From contig NZ_BAACAP010000229.1 of assembly GCF_045865695.1 (NCBI RefSeq), forward strand, positions 1 to 64,000: DNA of 64,000 nt, given 5' to 3'. The notes beneath the pieces are model-generated. The model saw nothing but the letters and a program-made list of their open reading frames with translations. It had not been told where the DNA came from and ran no database searches. Shown here piece by piece: positions 50,345 to 59,547 of this stretch. The stretch's first letter is position 1. Every line of letters starts with the position of its first letter. The position numbers and the translations under genes were made by a program. This DNA comes from Scytonema sp045865695. Lineage in GTDB: Bacteria > Cyanobacteriota > Cyanobacteriia > Cyanobacteriales > Nostocaceae.

Positions 50345-53218
50345 CTAGTCAACCGCACTCAACTTATCTCGCAGTTCCGACCAGCGAACACCTGCTAAAC
50401 TAGGTAATACAACATGAGCTTCACCAACTCGTTCCGTAGGTCCGAGTCCTACTGCTAACATCCCGGCTGCTAATGCAGCTTCAATTCCTGCTGCTGCATC
50501 TTCCACAACGACACATTGTTGTGGTTCCAGCCCTAACTCGCGGGCTGCAAATAGAAATAAATCGGGTGCTGGCTTGGGTTGTTTTACACTGTAACCATCA
50601 GCAATGACATCAATGCGATCGCTAATTCCCAATTTCTCAATGACTGTCTGAGCATTTTTACTAGCTGACCCAAGAGCTATTTTAATACCAGCAGATCTTA
50701 ATTCGTCTAACAAAGCTATCGCACCGGGCAATAAATCTGCTTTAGTCATATGGTGGATTAAATCCACGTAGTAGCGATTTTTGCGCTCCATCATTTCCTG
50801 AAGTTGCGGTTCAGAGTATTGTCGCCTGTTGGCAATAATCTTTAACAGCGAATCTCGACGAGAGACGCCCCGCAGTTCTTCATTCGCTTCTCGATTAAAG
50901 GGTAACCCTTCTTCATCTGCTAGCTTTTGCCAACCTAAATAATGGTATTCTGCCGTATCTGTTAAAACACCATCTAAATCAAAGATGAATCCTCGAATAT
51001 CGCGCATAATCTCTTTTTGATCCGAACGCAAGTCAAATTCGTGCCATTTGCCATGCCACATCAGTTTAAATTTTAGACGTTTCCAACCGTAGGGCAGATG
51101 TGGTGTTGATGTCGGTGCATCTCCGGCTAATTGTACGCCACCAAAACCCAATATTACGGCTTGCCAAACACCACCAGCACTTGCACCGTGGATTCCTTCA
51201 TGGGCGTTACCTCGGACATCTTCGATATCCACTAACGCTGCTTGCATAAACCGTTCGTATGCTTCTTTCTTGTTACCTATATCTGAAGCTAAGATAGCGT
51301 GAATGGCTGGTCCCAAGGATGAACCGTAAGTAATGTCAGTACGGGGTGCGTAGTAGTCCCAATTCTTCTGTAATATTTCTGAAGTGTAGGGAAATTCTTG
51401 TGACTGCCGCATTAAGTAGAGAAGCATCAACACGTCTGGCTGCTTCAGTACCTGACGCTTGTTAGCGCCTTCAATGGTTAAGATAGATTGCATTGATTTG
51501 GTACGTGGTTCGTAATCGGCCAAGTTGATATCTTCTAACTTAAAGAATCCCTCGTACTGCTCGATTAAGTTTGTTGATGGATCGAAAGGAATCCATATAT
51601 TGGTTATGATATCTCGCCAACGCGAAAACCTTCCGGCTGTCAGTTGCAGTTTTTGGGTAAGTTCGTTGGCTTGCTCTGGGTAAGTATTACGCAGCCAGTC
51701 ATGTATAAAGAGTGCTTTTTCCAAGTGCCACTGCACCATCCGGTTTGTAAAAGCGTTGTTGTCTGAGTGTTCGTGGTACTCATCCGCTCCAATCACTTCC
51801 CGAATTTCATACCGTTCGTACTTGGTATTATACTCTACCCTACTTCCCCAAAATACAGCGGTATCTAGAAGAATCTCAGCACCATAATCCCGCATCCATT
51901 CGTGGTCATTTGTTGCTTGCCAGTAATACCATACGGCATAAACAACATCAGCACTGATATGGATTTCGCGATCGCGACACCAAATTCTGATATCTTCTCC
52001 GTAAAAATCATTAGGAGGCAACCAACGAGGTGTCACTTCATCACCCGTATCAGCGCTTTCCCAGGAATACATTGCTCCTTTGTACCCGTAGTGAACCGCC
52101 TTGCGGCGTGCACCATTTAAGGTATGGTAACGATAGGATAGCAAATTCCGAGCCAGTGCGGGCTGGGTGTATATAAAAAACGGAAGGATAAAAATTTCTG
52201 TATCCCAGAACACATGACCCCGATAGCCAAAGCCCGAAAGAGTTTTTGCGGCTATACTTACCTTATCATCGTGCTGTGCGGCACAGATCAGTAATTGGAA
52301 GAGATTGTAACGAACAGCTAATTGAGCTTTGGTATCGCCTTCTATAACAATGTCACTTTTCTCCCAAGCTTCTTGCCATGCTTGTTCGTGAGCGTTCAAC
52401 AATTCTGAATAAGCCGGTAACTGAGCCAATTTGTCACAAGCGGCTTCCAAAGGGTTTTCCGCATCTCTTGATGTAAAAAGTGTGACAAATTTATCCACCG
52501 TAACAGTTGTTCCCACCCCAGCTTGGAAAGTAGTGGTAAAGGTGGGGTAACCGGGTGGATTGCTAACTTGCGCCTGAGCATCAATTCCCGATACCGTTAC
52601 ACCAGATGCGACACCCAGTTCTATACGGGTTGTGCGGGTACGAAGTTGCAACCAAGACCCTTTATCGGTTTTTCCCTGATCTAGTAATTCCCAGTGATTA
52701 AAGCCCTGGTTTTCTGGATAACCATTGATGCTCGTTTGAACTTCCACTAAACCTTCAAAATCCACAGGTGTCACCTGACACCGCAATACCAGCACGTGTT
52801 CGTCAGCCAGACTAGCGAAACGCTCAAAATAAAGGTCTACAGTTTTCCCTCTCGGACTGCGCCATCTTATCTTGCGGCTGAGAACACCGCGACGCAAATC
52901 GAGTTGTCGTTCGTAGCTCAAAATTTCGCCCCGTTCCAAACGAAAGCGATCGCCATCAACAAATACAATTAGAGGTATCCAATCTGGGCAATTGGCAAGT
53001 TCAGTATAAACAATAGGAACGTTATCAAAAACTCCGTGAATAAAAGTCGCTGGTTGAGCGTGAGTATAACCTTCTTCAAAAGTTCCTCGCGTTCCCAAGT
53101 AACCGTTACCAATTGTGAAAACGGTTTCCCTATGGTGAACTTTACTGGGGTTAAACTGGTTTTCGACAAGTACCCAGTCCTTATAAATAAATTGCTGAGA
53201 ATAATTTTGTGTATCCAT
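50345..53218 (-). CDS. GH65 disaccharide phosphorylase fused to beta-phosphoglucomutase
   Basis: 957 residues. Residues 1-~730 are a glycoside hydrolase family 65 enzyme (maltose, trehalose or kojibiose phosphorylase type): HHRETVFTIGNGYLGTRGTFEEG at the start, GYRGHVFWDTEIF, and general acid Glu480 in EVIGADEYHEHSDNNAFTN. Residues ~738-957 are a HAD-type beta-phosphoglucomutase: FDLDGVLTDTAEYHYLGW (nucleophile Asp747, Asp749), GSASKN, KPAPD and VVEDAAAGI. The fusion would convert a disaccharide plus phosphate to glucose and beta-glucose-1-phosphate and pass the latter on to glucose-6-phosphate. Substrate specificity is not readable here. It lies downstream of susA on the same strand, 235 nt apart. 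Confidence 0.88.
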   Translation of the reverse strand: MDTQNYSQQFIYKDWVLVENQFNPSKVHHRETVFTIGNGYLGTRGTFEEGYTHAQPATFIHGVFDNVPIVYTELANCPDWIPLIVFVDGDRFRLERGEILSYERQLDLRRGVLSRKIRWRSPRGKTVDLYFERFASLADEHVLVLRCQVTPVDFEGLVEVQTSINGYPENQGFNHWELLDQGKTDKGSWLQLRTRTTRIELGVASGVTVSGIDAQAQVSNPPGYPTFTTTFQAGVGTTVTVDKFVTLFTSRDAENPLEAACDKLAQLPAYSELLNAHEQAWQEAWEKSDIVIEGDTKAQLAVRYNLFQLLICAAQHDDKVSIAAKTLSGFGYRGHVFWDTEIFILPFFIYTQPALARNLLSYRYHTLNGARRKAVHYGYKGAMYSWESADTGDEVTPRWLPPNDFYGEDIRIWCRDREIHISADVVYAVWYYWQATNDHEWMRDYGAEILLDTAVFWGSRVEYNTKYERYEIREVIGADEYHEHSDNNAFTNRMVQWHLEKALFIHDWLRNTYPEQANELTQKLQLTAGRFSRWRDIITNIWIPFDPSTNLIEQYEGFFKLEDINLADYEPRTKSMQSILTIEGANKRQVLKQPDVLMLLYLMRQSQEFPYTSEILQKNWDYYAPRTDITYGSSLGPAIHAILASDIGNKKEAYERFMQAALVDIEDVRGNAHEGIHGASAGGVWQAVILGFGGVQLAGDAPTSTPHLPYGWKRLKFKLMWHGKWHEFDLRSDQKEIMRDIRGFIFDLDGVLTDTAEYHYLGWQKLADEEGLPFNREANEELRGVSRRDSLLKIIANRRQYSEPQLQEMMERKNRYYVDLIHHMTKADLLPGAIALLDELRSAGIKIALGSASKNAQTVIEKLGISDRIDVIADGYSVKQPKPAPDLFLFAARELGLEPQQCVVVEDAAAGIEAALAAGMLAVGLGPTERVGEAHVVLPSLAGVRWSELRDKLSAVD

Positions 53219-53453
53219 CGGCTAGTTGTTAGTTGTTGGTTGTTAGTAGTTAGTAGGGGTGCAAGGCCGCCGCGCCCGTACAGTTGTTAGTAGTTAGTAG
53301 GGGCGCAAGGCCGCCGCGCCCGTACAGTTGTTAGTTGTTAGGGGGTAAAGGGGGTAAGGGTTAAAAATAATTCTCCAATCGCCATTGCCCCTTATCCCCA
53401 GAGGGGGCCCCGAGTTCCCCAATCGCCAATCGCCAATCGCCAATCGCCAATCC
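53219..53453. repeat. tandem and heptamer repeats between GH65 fusion and susA
   Basis: A ~51-bp unit (GTTAGTAGTTAGTAGGGGYG, followed by CAAGGCCGCCGCGCCCGTAC) is present twice (~53246-53335), preceded by GTTAGTT heptamers and followed by CAATCGC/CCAATCG heptamers up to the susA stop. Confidence 0.8.
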
Positions 53454-55871
53454 CTACCGCTGCATATGCTGCTCCAAAATCTTTTCGGCTCTGGGTTTGA
53501 AGAGTAAATGAAATAAGGCTTCTAGATAGCGTCCCCTAGCTTCGCTATTTTCCTGATTCACAAAGTTCCAAAAACTATAGAGTTTGGCAAGTAATAACAA
53601 TTGCTTGGTATGTAATTCCCAATTGTATTTATTATGGATACGCTGAGTTACCCAATCTGATATTTTATACCAGTATTCTGGTTGCATATCGCATTGGTCG
53701 ATAAAGTTCGATACTATCTTAGCTGTTCCATCTAAATCTGTAGGATTGACATGAAACTCGTTTTCCCCATCTTCAATAATCTCTAAAGAACCGCCAAATT
53801 GTGTTGCAAAAATTGGTAAACCACAACTCATCGCTTCAAGAATGGTTCTACCAAAAGCTTCAAAGCGGGCAAAATGAACAAAAAGACCTCCTCGATCGGC
53901 AATAACGCGATAAGCTTCTCCAATTTCCATCAGGGGAAGATGCATACCTACCCAACGGATGCGTCCGTGGAGATTGTATTCATTAATAATGTTATGAAGT
54001 CGTTCGATTTCTCCTGCTTCGTCTGAGTTGAGCGCTTGCTCTGAATGTAATTTGTCAGAGAGGATAATTAAATTACAACGTTCTTGTAAATCTTGACTTC
54101 GACCAAAGCATTCTGCTAATCCCGCAAGGTTATCTATAGGAGTGACGCTACCAACAGCAAAAATGGGTCGCTTGTTTGCGTTCTCTAAATGCCCCAGAAT
54201 GTTTGAGTCTTCGCGAGTGAAAAGTAGTTCTTGAACTCGCGATTGAAGGTTGGGGTCGCGGTTTTCTTTTTGATTGTAGGGGAAGAAAACATGTTCGTTT
54301 ACCCCTGGTGGTACCATATTAAACTTGGGACTAAACAAGTCAATTCCGTCAACAACGTGGTACAACTGTGGCATTGTAAAGTTTTTGTATGACTCGTATT
54401 GACCCATAGTGTCGGGTGTGCCTACAATCTCTTGATAGGTTGATGTCACAATAAAGTCTGCTGCATTCATACCTATCAAATCAGAGGTGTATTGCGCCGA
54501 AAAGTGGTATTTGTCTTCTAAATCTTGCCAATACAAATTGCTGAATAAGTGTTTGGGTTTTTCTAGAGAGTGAGCAATGTTACAGTGAGTGACTTTTAAA
54601 CGACGTGCTAAAAGAAAAGTAACTAAGTTACCATCGCTGTAGTTACCGATAATTAGATCGGGTTTACCTTGAAATTGTGCTAGTAACTCTCGTTCCGCAT
54701 CTAAGGCAAACGTTTCGAGATAAGGCCAAATTTCAAATTTAGAAATCCAGTTTTGCGTAATATTGGGATTAACATCTAGAAAAGGAACTCGCAAAATCCA
54801 AGCATTCTCCGTACCTTGAACTTTTTCTAAGCGCAAGTTACATTGGGTTCCTTCGCAGTTAGGAATCAGGCGAGTGAGTATAGTCACTTGGGGTTGAATC
54901 CCAAGCACATCTAGCCCAGCCAATTGGATTTCTTCTCGCAGTTTGTTTTCTAAACTACGGGCTTGTTCGAGAATATAGATGACTTGACCTGCGGTTTCGG
55001 GTCTTCCCATCACTCCTTCCTGTCCAACCCAACCATGTACGGAAACAAGAGCAACGCGGAAGATTGAGGGAACGCGAGCAACAAAGGCTTCTAAAATGGC
55101 GGGTTCAGCAGTGTCAATGAGTCGATTGAGAAGTGCTAAGGTTTCTAGTACGCGGGATGCAGTGTTTCCCCAACCTGGTTCAAAACCTAAGTCTTGCAAT
55201 TCATAGCGGAATTTTTCGTAGGGTTCGCTTGGTTGGCGATCGCTCAACAAACCAATAGCTACTCTAACTTGTTGGGCGAGCTGAGTTCCTGAGTGAATGC
55301 GACCGTTAATGAGTAGAGGAACGCCATCATACTGGCGTCGTTTGAGAACATCGTACAGGACTTCCAACCAATAATCAGGAGCTGTCAGCACTTGCGAGCA
55401 CAAGTAACGATTGAGAAACCCCAACCCTTGACCGATATTTCTGGGATCGTCAATTTTGGGAGAACCGTGATGGAAGGGGCGGAAGTCTATTTCTAAGATT
55501 TGAGGATGGTAGCGCTCGACACGGCGATCGCGCACATTCAGTAGTTCTTGCGGAGTCATTTGTTCAAAGCTTGTCAAATTTGCCCCCAATCGCCAAGCTT
55601 CTTGGACACCTATGCGAGGTCGGAGAAGGAACCAGGCACTTTCCTCCTCTAGAATGATTTCATGAGTGTAGTGAATCAGTTTGCCTAGAGAAGAAGAGTG
55701 AAAAAAGTACGCTGGCTTTTGCGAGTGGTTGCAAAAGTCGGCAAAAGTTTGCAAAATTTCGGTTCTTAGGAAGTATTTCTTCCCAGAAGCACTTAGATCG
55801 TAGACCAACTGACGCAGAGCCGTTTTCTCATCACTGTTTAACACAGTTTGAACTAGTTCATACATAGCCAA
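53454..55871 (-). CDS. susA: sucrose synthase
   Basis: Cleaves sucrose with UDP or ADP to nucleotide-glucose and fructose; in heterocystous cyanobacteria it links sucrose transport to polysaccharide synthesis and nitrogen fixation. 805 residues, usual length: N-terminal regulatory part (~1-270), then the GT-B glycosyltransferase: SVHGWVGQEGVMGRPETAGQVIYILEQ, NYSDGNLVTFLLARRL, CNIAHSLEKPKH, VGSVTPIDNLAGL, and the nucleotide-binding end HFARFEAFGRTILEAMSCGLPIFAT. It is the first gene of a presumed pair with the GH65 fusion. The c-di-AMP riboswitch operon is divergent from it. Confidence 0.93.
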   Translation of the reverse strand: MAMYELVQTVLNSDEKTALRQLVYDLSASGKKYFLRTEILQTFADFCNHSQKPAYFFHSSSLGKLIHYTHEIILEEESAWFLLRPRIGVQEAWRLGANLTSFEQMTPQELLNVRDRRVERYHPQILEIDFRPFHHGSPKIDDPRNIGQGLGFLNRYLCSQVLTAPDYWLEVLYDVLKRRQYDGVPLLINGRIHSGTQLAQQVRVAIGLLSDRQPSEPYEKFRYELQDLGFEPGWGNTASRVLETLALLNRLIDTAEPAILEAFVARVPSIFRVALVSVHGWVGQEGVMGRPETAGQVIYILEQARSLENKLREEIQLAGLDVLGIQPQVTILTRLIPNCEGTQCNLRLEKVQGTENAWILRVPFLDVNPNITQNWISKFEIWPYLETFALDAERELLAQFQGKPDLIIGNYSDGNLVTFLLARRLKVTHCNIAHSLEKPKHLFSNLYWQDLEDKYHFSAQYTSDLIGMNAADFIVTSTYQEIVGTPDTMGQYESYKNFTMPQLYHVVDGIDLFSPKFNMVPPGVNEHVFFPYNQKENRDPNLQSRVQELLFTREDSNILGHLENANKRPIFAVGSVTPIDNLAGLAECFGRSQDLQERCNLIILSDKLHSEQALNSDEAGEIERLHNIINEYNLHGRIRWVGMHLPLMEIGEAYRVIADRGGLFVHFARFEAFGRTILEAMSCGLPIFATQFGGSLEIIEDGENEFHVNPTDLDGTAKIVSNFIDQCDMQPEYWYKISDWVTQRIHNKYNWELHTKQLLLLAKLYSFWNFVNQENSEARGRYLEALFHLLFKPRAEKILEQHMQR

Positions 55872-56189
55872 CTCCTGACCTTTAGATAGACCGCAACCTC
55901 ATGTTTCTCCCTGACTTAAATAACGATTTAACCTGTGATGACGCATTAATAGAGGTTCATCCCCTACGTTAGCGCAGATCTAGCTTTGAGATCGGCTTCA
56001 TTAGAAAGGATAAAGAATGAGGGTAGAAGTATAAAAGTTTTGCCTGTATAACCCCGAATTCTATTTGCGAAAGCTTTACAAATATTCTTATAAGTAAAGA
56101 TTACATTGAGAAATAAAAATAGAGATTGACTGCTTCCTTATATCAGTATTATTTTATGTATTGATTAGGAAAGTCGCCTAATTCAATCC

Positions 56190-56322
56190 AGTCATGCGAG
56201 CGCAAAATCCAAATGACTGGGTGAGAAGCGGAGGAACCAACGTATTGGGGCGAATCTTTGGAGAAAGAAAGGCACCTTCCAGCCTTAGCCCGTCAGCTAA
56301 CTCCGTCGGCATTGGAAGGAGT
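56190..56322 (+). promoter_or_regulatory. ydaO-yuaA (c-di-AMP) riboswitch
   Basis: The conserved blocks of the ydaO aptamer are present in order: CGGAGGAACC (56229-56238), TTGGGGCGAATC, then GCCCGTCAGCTAACTCCG (56288-56305) and GGCATTGGAAGGAG (56308-56321). The outer stem can form between ATGC at 56194 and GCAT at 56309. Such elements bind c-di-AMP and usually switch expression off. The expression platform would be in the 140 nt before the start at 56465, where a GAAACTCGCGA / TCGAAGAGCG region and AAGCAAGGTTTCTTGCT can form hairpins. Confidence 0.88.
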
Positions 56323-56464
56323 ATCCATGGTAGAGGTTGTATTCAGCCTATCCCTAAGATCCTCCTGTATGTAAGTGAAAGCTCATCTCGTGAAACTCGC
56401 GATCGAAGAGCGATAAGCAAGGTTTCTTGCTAAGCCGATCTAATTCCAAATTAAGGAGGATAAA

Positions 56465-56710
56465 ATGCCTATCCAAAATCGTACATTCTTTGCCGAACAC
56501 GTTACCTTTTTGCCAGAAAACCAATTTAAGGAAATTGGTGAGTGTGCGGGTAAAAAACTTTTGCTGATTGGTAGAACAAAAGGCTATGGCGAACCAATTG
56601 TAGCTACAAGTCAGACAGAAGAGCCAAGCCAAGAGGATTTATACGCCTACGATCTTTACGAACTGCTAAAAGTGAGCAACGATCCGGTTACAATTGTAGA
56701 AGAAATTTAA
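56465..56710 (+). CDS. 81-residue orphan protein under the c-di-AMP riboswitch
   Basis: First gene after the riboswitch, with a strong ribosome-binding site (AAGGAGGAT at ~56453-56461). The protein is small, acidic at its C-terminus and soluble: FFAEHVTFLPENQFKEIGE, KKLLLIGRTKGYGEPIVATSQ, EEPSQEDLYAYDLYELLK. No family is recognised. Position under a c-di-AMP riboswitch and before a transporter suggests a part in osmotic or ion homeostasis, possibly as a regulator of that transporter; this is inference. Confidence 0.8.
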   Translation: MPIQNRTFFAEHVTFLPENQFKEIGECAGKKLLLIGRTKGYGEPIVATSQTEEPSQEDLYAYDLYELLKVSNDPVTIVEEI

Positions 56711-56799
56711 AACAGTAATCAGTACTAGTTATCTGTCACTGGTTACTAGTTACTGGTCACTGGTCACTGGTCACTGGTTACTGGTCACTGGTCACTGAT
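56711..56799. repeat. STRR: TCACTGG heptamer tract
   Basis: Around ten TCACTGG/TTACTGG heptamers fill the space between the 81-residue gene and the transporter. The same heptamer family is at 43175-43296. A short GTAACCAGTGACCAG run is also found at the 3' end of the transporter (~58083-58105). Confidence 0.85.
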
Positions 56800-56800
56800 T

Positions 56801-58099
56801 ATGAATAACCGCAGGTTAGATACCTTCTCCCTGGCGGCTTTATTGGTTTCAGCACATTACGGGTTGGGATTTCTCCTAGGAACAGCAGAGAAATCCCTAA
56901 CTCATGGTGCGGCTGGAAGCCTTTATGCTGTCTCTCTTGGCTTGGGTACAATTGCTCTTATAGTACTAGCAAAGTTTTACTGGACGCAAACAGAACAAAT
57001 TTGGACTCTCCTCGGTTCTGCTTATGGAAGTGGAGTGAAAATATTTGTGGGGCTAATGTCTTGGGGTTCTCTGATTGGGATTGAAGCAGTACAGTTAATT
57101 TCTGCAGCTTCCATCCTCAAAGTCTTTGGCATCCCGCCCATACCTTCAATGATTGTTTTGGCAACTTTGTTTGCGGTGCTCTCCTTATTACCAGTAGAGA
57201 AAGCAGGTTGGATATTAAGAGGGTTGCTATTTGTCAATTTTTTGGCTCTTCTTTACGGGCTGTGGGTGCTGCAAGGATTTCCTGAGTATTTGCGATCGCC
57301 CTTAGAGTTTGCGAATTCACTTCAATTGGAAAGCTTGCCAAAAACAGTAGGTATAACACTATCTACGGTTTTGTTGGTGCTGATAGATATGAAGTACCAA
57401 ATGTATCTCGTTCAAGCAAAAGATGTAAAAAGTTTATATAAGGGATGTCTTTTAGCAGGAATTTTGTTATTGCTACTTGCTTTATTACCTTCAACCGTTG
57501 TGACAACCGCCCATCAAGCCGGAATTTTACCAGATAGTATAGGTGGTAAAGAAACATTACCCTATATTCTATCTTGGATTGGTGGTGGACCTGACAAACC
57601 CTTGGGTATTGCATTAATTGTGTCTTTATTAGTTCCTTCACTCGGTATTGGTAGTAGTATATTAAGAGTACAGAGCAAGATTATTTTTGACTTTAATATT
57701 TTACCAGTATCTATTAGTACTCAATTGCTTGTAACCTTTGGAAATGCGCTTTTTGGTTTAATAGTCGCCTTAAGAGGAGGTGAGATTGTTAGTTTAATTG
57801 TGGCTTTTTATGCTGCTTATGTAGGTGCAGTTATTGTTCCTTTTGCTGCTTATTTAATTTCCCGAGGAAAACGCTATACCTTTTCTAGAGCGAGTGTTAA
57901 GTTATCTTTAATTGCAAGTAGTTGTTCATCGATATCTCTATTGATCGTAACTCGTTTTAATTTCCATCTAGAACTCTTGGGAAGTACGGAATTAAATATT
58001 ATGGGAGCAGGGATTTTCTCTGGAATCTTATTTTTATCTGCGGGTGAAGTCATAGAAAAGTACTTCCCCGCATCAGGAACAGTGAACAGTAACCAGTGA
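56801..58099 (+). CDS. polytopic membrane transporter of LeuT-like (SSS/APC) type
   Basis: 432 residues with about 12-13 hydrophobic segments, beginning FSLAALLVSAHYGLGFLLGTAEKS, a broken first helix typical of LeuT-fold symporters. Other segments: GLMSWGSLIGIEAVQLISAASILKVFG, TVGITLSTVLLVLIDMKYQMYLV, GIALIVSLLVPSLGIGSSILRVQS. The best general fit is a sodium:solute symporter or APC relative; the substrate is unknown. The upstream c-di-AMP riboswitch makes an osmolyte, amino acid or ion plausible. Its last residues are encoded by an STRR fragment. Confidence 0.7.
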   Translation: MNNRRLDTFSLAALLVSAHYGLGFLLGTAEKSLTHGAAGSLYAVSLGLGTIALIVLAKFYWTQTEQIWTLLGSAYGSGVKIFVGLMSWGSLIGIEAVQLISAASILKVFGIPPIPSMIVLATLFAVLSLLPVEKAGWILRGLLFVNFLALLYGLWVLQGFPEYLRSPLEFANSLQLESLPKTVGITLSTVLLVLIDMKYQMYLVQAKDVKSLYKGCLLAGILLLLLALLPSTVVTTAHQAGILPDSIGGKETLPYILSWIGGGPDKPLGIALIVSLLVPSLGIGSSILRVQSKIIFDFNILPVSISTQLLVTFGNALFGLIVALRGGEIVSLIVAFYAAYVGAVIVPFAAYLISRGKRYTFSRASVKLSLIASSCSSISLLIVTRFNFHLELLGSTELNIMGAGIFSGILFLSAGEVIEKYFPASGTVNSNQ

Positions 58100-58139
58100 C
58101 CAGTGATATGAAATGAGATGGAGCTAAAATTGGTCTCAT

Positions 58140-58172
58140 AGCCAGCTTCCCCTAATTCAACCTCTGAAATGG
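58140..58172. repeat. 33-nt direct repeat of the DUF4926 gene end
   Basis: AGCCAGCTTCCCCTAATTCA and the following 13 nt match 58771-58803 (inside the DUF4926 gene) with one mismatch. It marks the leftover of a duplicated or deleted gene copy. Confidence 0.8.
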
Positions 58173-58546
58173 GAATATTTTGTTACTATATATTAGTACG
58201 TAAGTTTAATCTTTTACTGCTAATCCCAAATGCTGAGAATGCAGTAGTGGACATTCGTAAACTACGTGAGTATTGCTTGAATTCAGAACATGACGAAGGT
58301 AAGCACACTCGATTGTTTGCAGCAGCATTAGGGATGACTGCTGAAAATGCATAGGAGTTACGCAGCGTACTGGTAGAAGTCGTCAAAAATCATGAGGCTC
58401 AATTGGGACGACGTGATGAATATGGGCAACGTTATACGCTCGATTTCTTGCTAGAATGGCAAGGGAAAAGTGCAACCATTCGCAGTGGTTGGATTGTTGA
58501 ACATGGTTCTGACATCCCAAAATTAACAACCTGCTATCCTCTATAA
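58169..58546 (+). pseudogene. DUF6883 family gene interrupted by an in-frame TAG
   Basis: The reading frame runs IPNAENAVVDIRKLREYCLN, then RLFAAALGMTAENA, TAG at 58352-58354, then ELRSVLVEVVKNHEAQLGRRDEYGQRYTLDFLLEWQGK and SGWIVEHGSDIPKLTTCYPL to TAA at 58546. Both halves are in the same frame and match the DUF6883 family as one protein. There is no good start codon just ahead of IPNAEN. Family members commonly precede a DUF4926 gene, as here. A toxin-like role has been suggested by context only. Confidence 0.75.
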
Positions 58547-58565
58547 CTATTGAAGGTGAGATCGG

Positions 58566-58814
58566 ATGACTACGACGAGAGTCAAATTATTTGATATTGT
58601 TGCATTAACAATTGACCTTCCCGATGACAACCTGTTACGCGGACAGGTAGGGACGGTGGTGGAAGTCTTGGCTGGTGGTGCTGCGTTTGAAGTTGAGTTT
58701 AGCGATCGCAATGGGCGTACTTATGAGTCGATTGGTTTACGTCCAGACCAATTTATGATATTGCATTTTGAGCCAGCTTCCCCTGATTCAACCTCTGAAA
58801 TGGCAGTAATGTAA
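58566..58814 (+). CDS. DUF4926 family protein
   Basis: 82-residue DUF4926 protein: VKLFDIVALTIDLPDDNLLRGQVGTVVEVL and AFEVEFSDRNGRTYESIGLRPDQFMIL, a small SH3-like beta barrel. Its partner, a DUF6883 gene 19 nt upstream, is broken. A GGTGAGAT sequence ahead of the ATG may serve as ribosome-binding site. It may be the surviving member of a toxin-antitoxin-like pair. Confidence 0.8.
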   Translation: MTTTRVKLFDIVALTIDLPDDNLLRGQVGTVVEVLAGGAAFEVEFSDRNGRTYESIGLRPDQFMILHFEPASPDSTSEMAVM

Positions 58815-58965
58815 ACTGCTACACAAGTGAGTTAGCTATTTTTTATTAAGTCCTTTACATGAGTCTCTATGTAGATCCCCATGATTCAGTACTAAGTCCA
58901 AAAATGGTACATGGAGAGTCAAACCTAAATTATTTTTCTTTTTAGTGTACGCAAAGCTTTGCCTT

Positions 58966-59196
58966 TTAGACATTTTTACTATGCTTATACTCTTCTAGCA
59001 TTTTGTTCATCTTATGAGCAGCTTCATAAGAATCATAAGGTGAATCCATCGTGTCATTTACATAAGATTGGAACTTATATAAAGAGCTTTCAGTTTCTTC
59101 CTCTCTAGAAAGTTCCAGTATCAGAAATTGCATGACCTTTAACTTGTCAGCACGAGATAGCTTTTGCAGATTTGGTAGCAGTTCAGTAACAGGCAT
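58966..59196 (-). CDS. small helical hypothetical protein, antitoxin-like
   Basis: 76 residues from the ATG at 59196 (MPVTELLPNLQKLSRADKLKVMQFLILEL); a start at 59214 is possible. Its N-terminal helical part resembles the segment ahead of DUF433 in the gene at 25666-25992 (LELSPSEKVQVIQLLAQ). The second half (YDSYEAAHKMNKMLEEYKH) is also helical. It has no partner gene. It is probably a solitary antitoxin-type protein in a zone of decayed modules. Confidence 0.55.
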   Translation of the reverse strand: MPVTELLPNLQKLSRADKLKVMQFLILELSREEETESSLYKFQSYVNDTMDSPYDSYEAAHKMNKMLEEYKHSKNV

Positions 59197-59268
59197 AAAT
59201 ATAAATTTATACAATCCTAATTATAGATATGACCAAAATCAGTTGCTCAAAGAATTCGGGTATCTAAG

Positions 59269-59547
59269 TCAACTTGATTCCTCAGTACCTTGTTCTACAG
59301 CTTCCCAAAATGCATCAGCAGATAATCCTTTTCCAGATTGTATACTTTGCCGCGATTGATTCAAAATTGTTTGAAACCGAGGCGATCGCGATAGCAAAAG
59401 GTTTTCTAAATCCTCATCATCAGTTGGAGCAATTAAAACTGCTACTGCTTTGCCATTGCGAGTAATCACAATCGGTCCTTCACTTTGAGCCTGTTCTACA
59501 TACGCACTGAGTTGTGCTTTCACATCTGCAATTGGTGCAATTTTCAT
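59269..59547 (-). CDS. Phd/YefM-type antitoxin
   Basis: 92 residues: MKIAPIADVKAQLSAYVEQA, then GPIVITRNGKAVAVLIAPTDDEDLENLLLSRSP, the standard Phd/YefM N-terminal DNA-binding fold. The C-terminal part (RFQTILNQSRQSIQSGKGLSADAFWEAVE) is the toxin-neutralising tail. The start overlaps the upstream toxin gene in ATGA. Confidence 0.88.
   Translation of the reverse strand: MKIAPIADVKAQLSAYVEQAQSEGPIVITRNGKAVAVLIAPTDDEDLENLLLSRSPRFQTILNQSRQSIQSGKGLSADAFWEAVEQGTEESS

Noticed and set aside
56194..56433. 79-codon ORF ahead of the 81-residue gene
   Set aside because: It coincides with the c-di-AMP riboswitch, whose conserved RNA blocks explain the sequence; the protein has no domain-like features.
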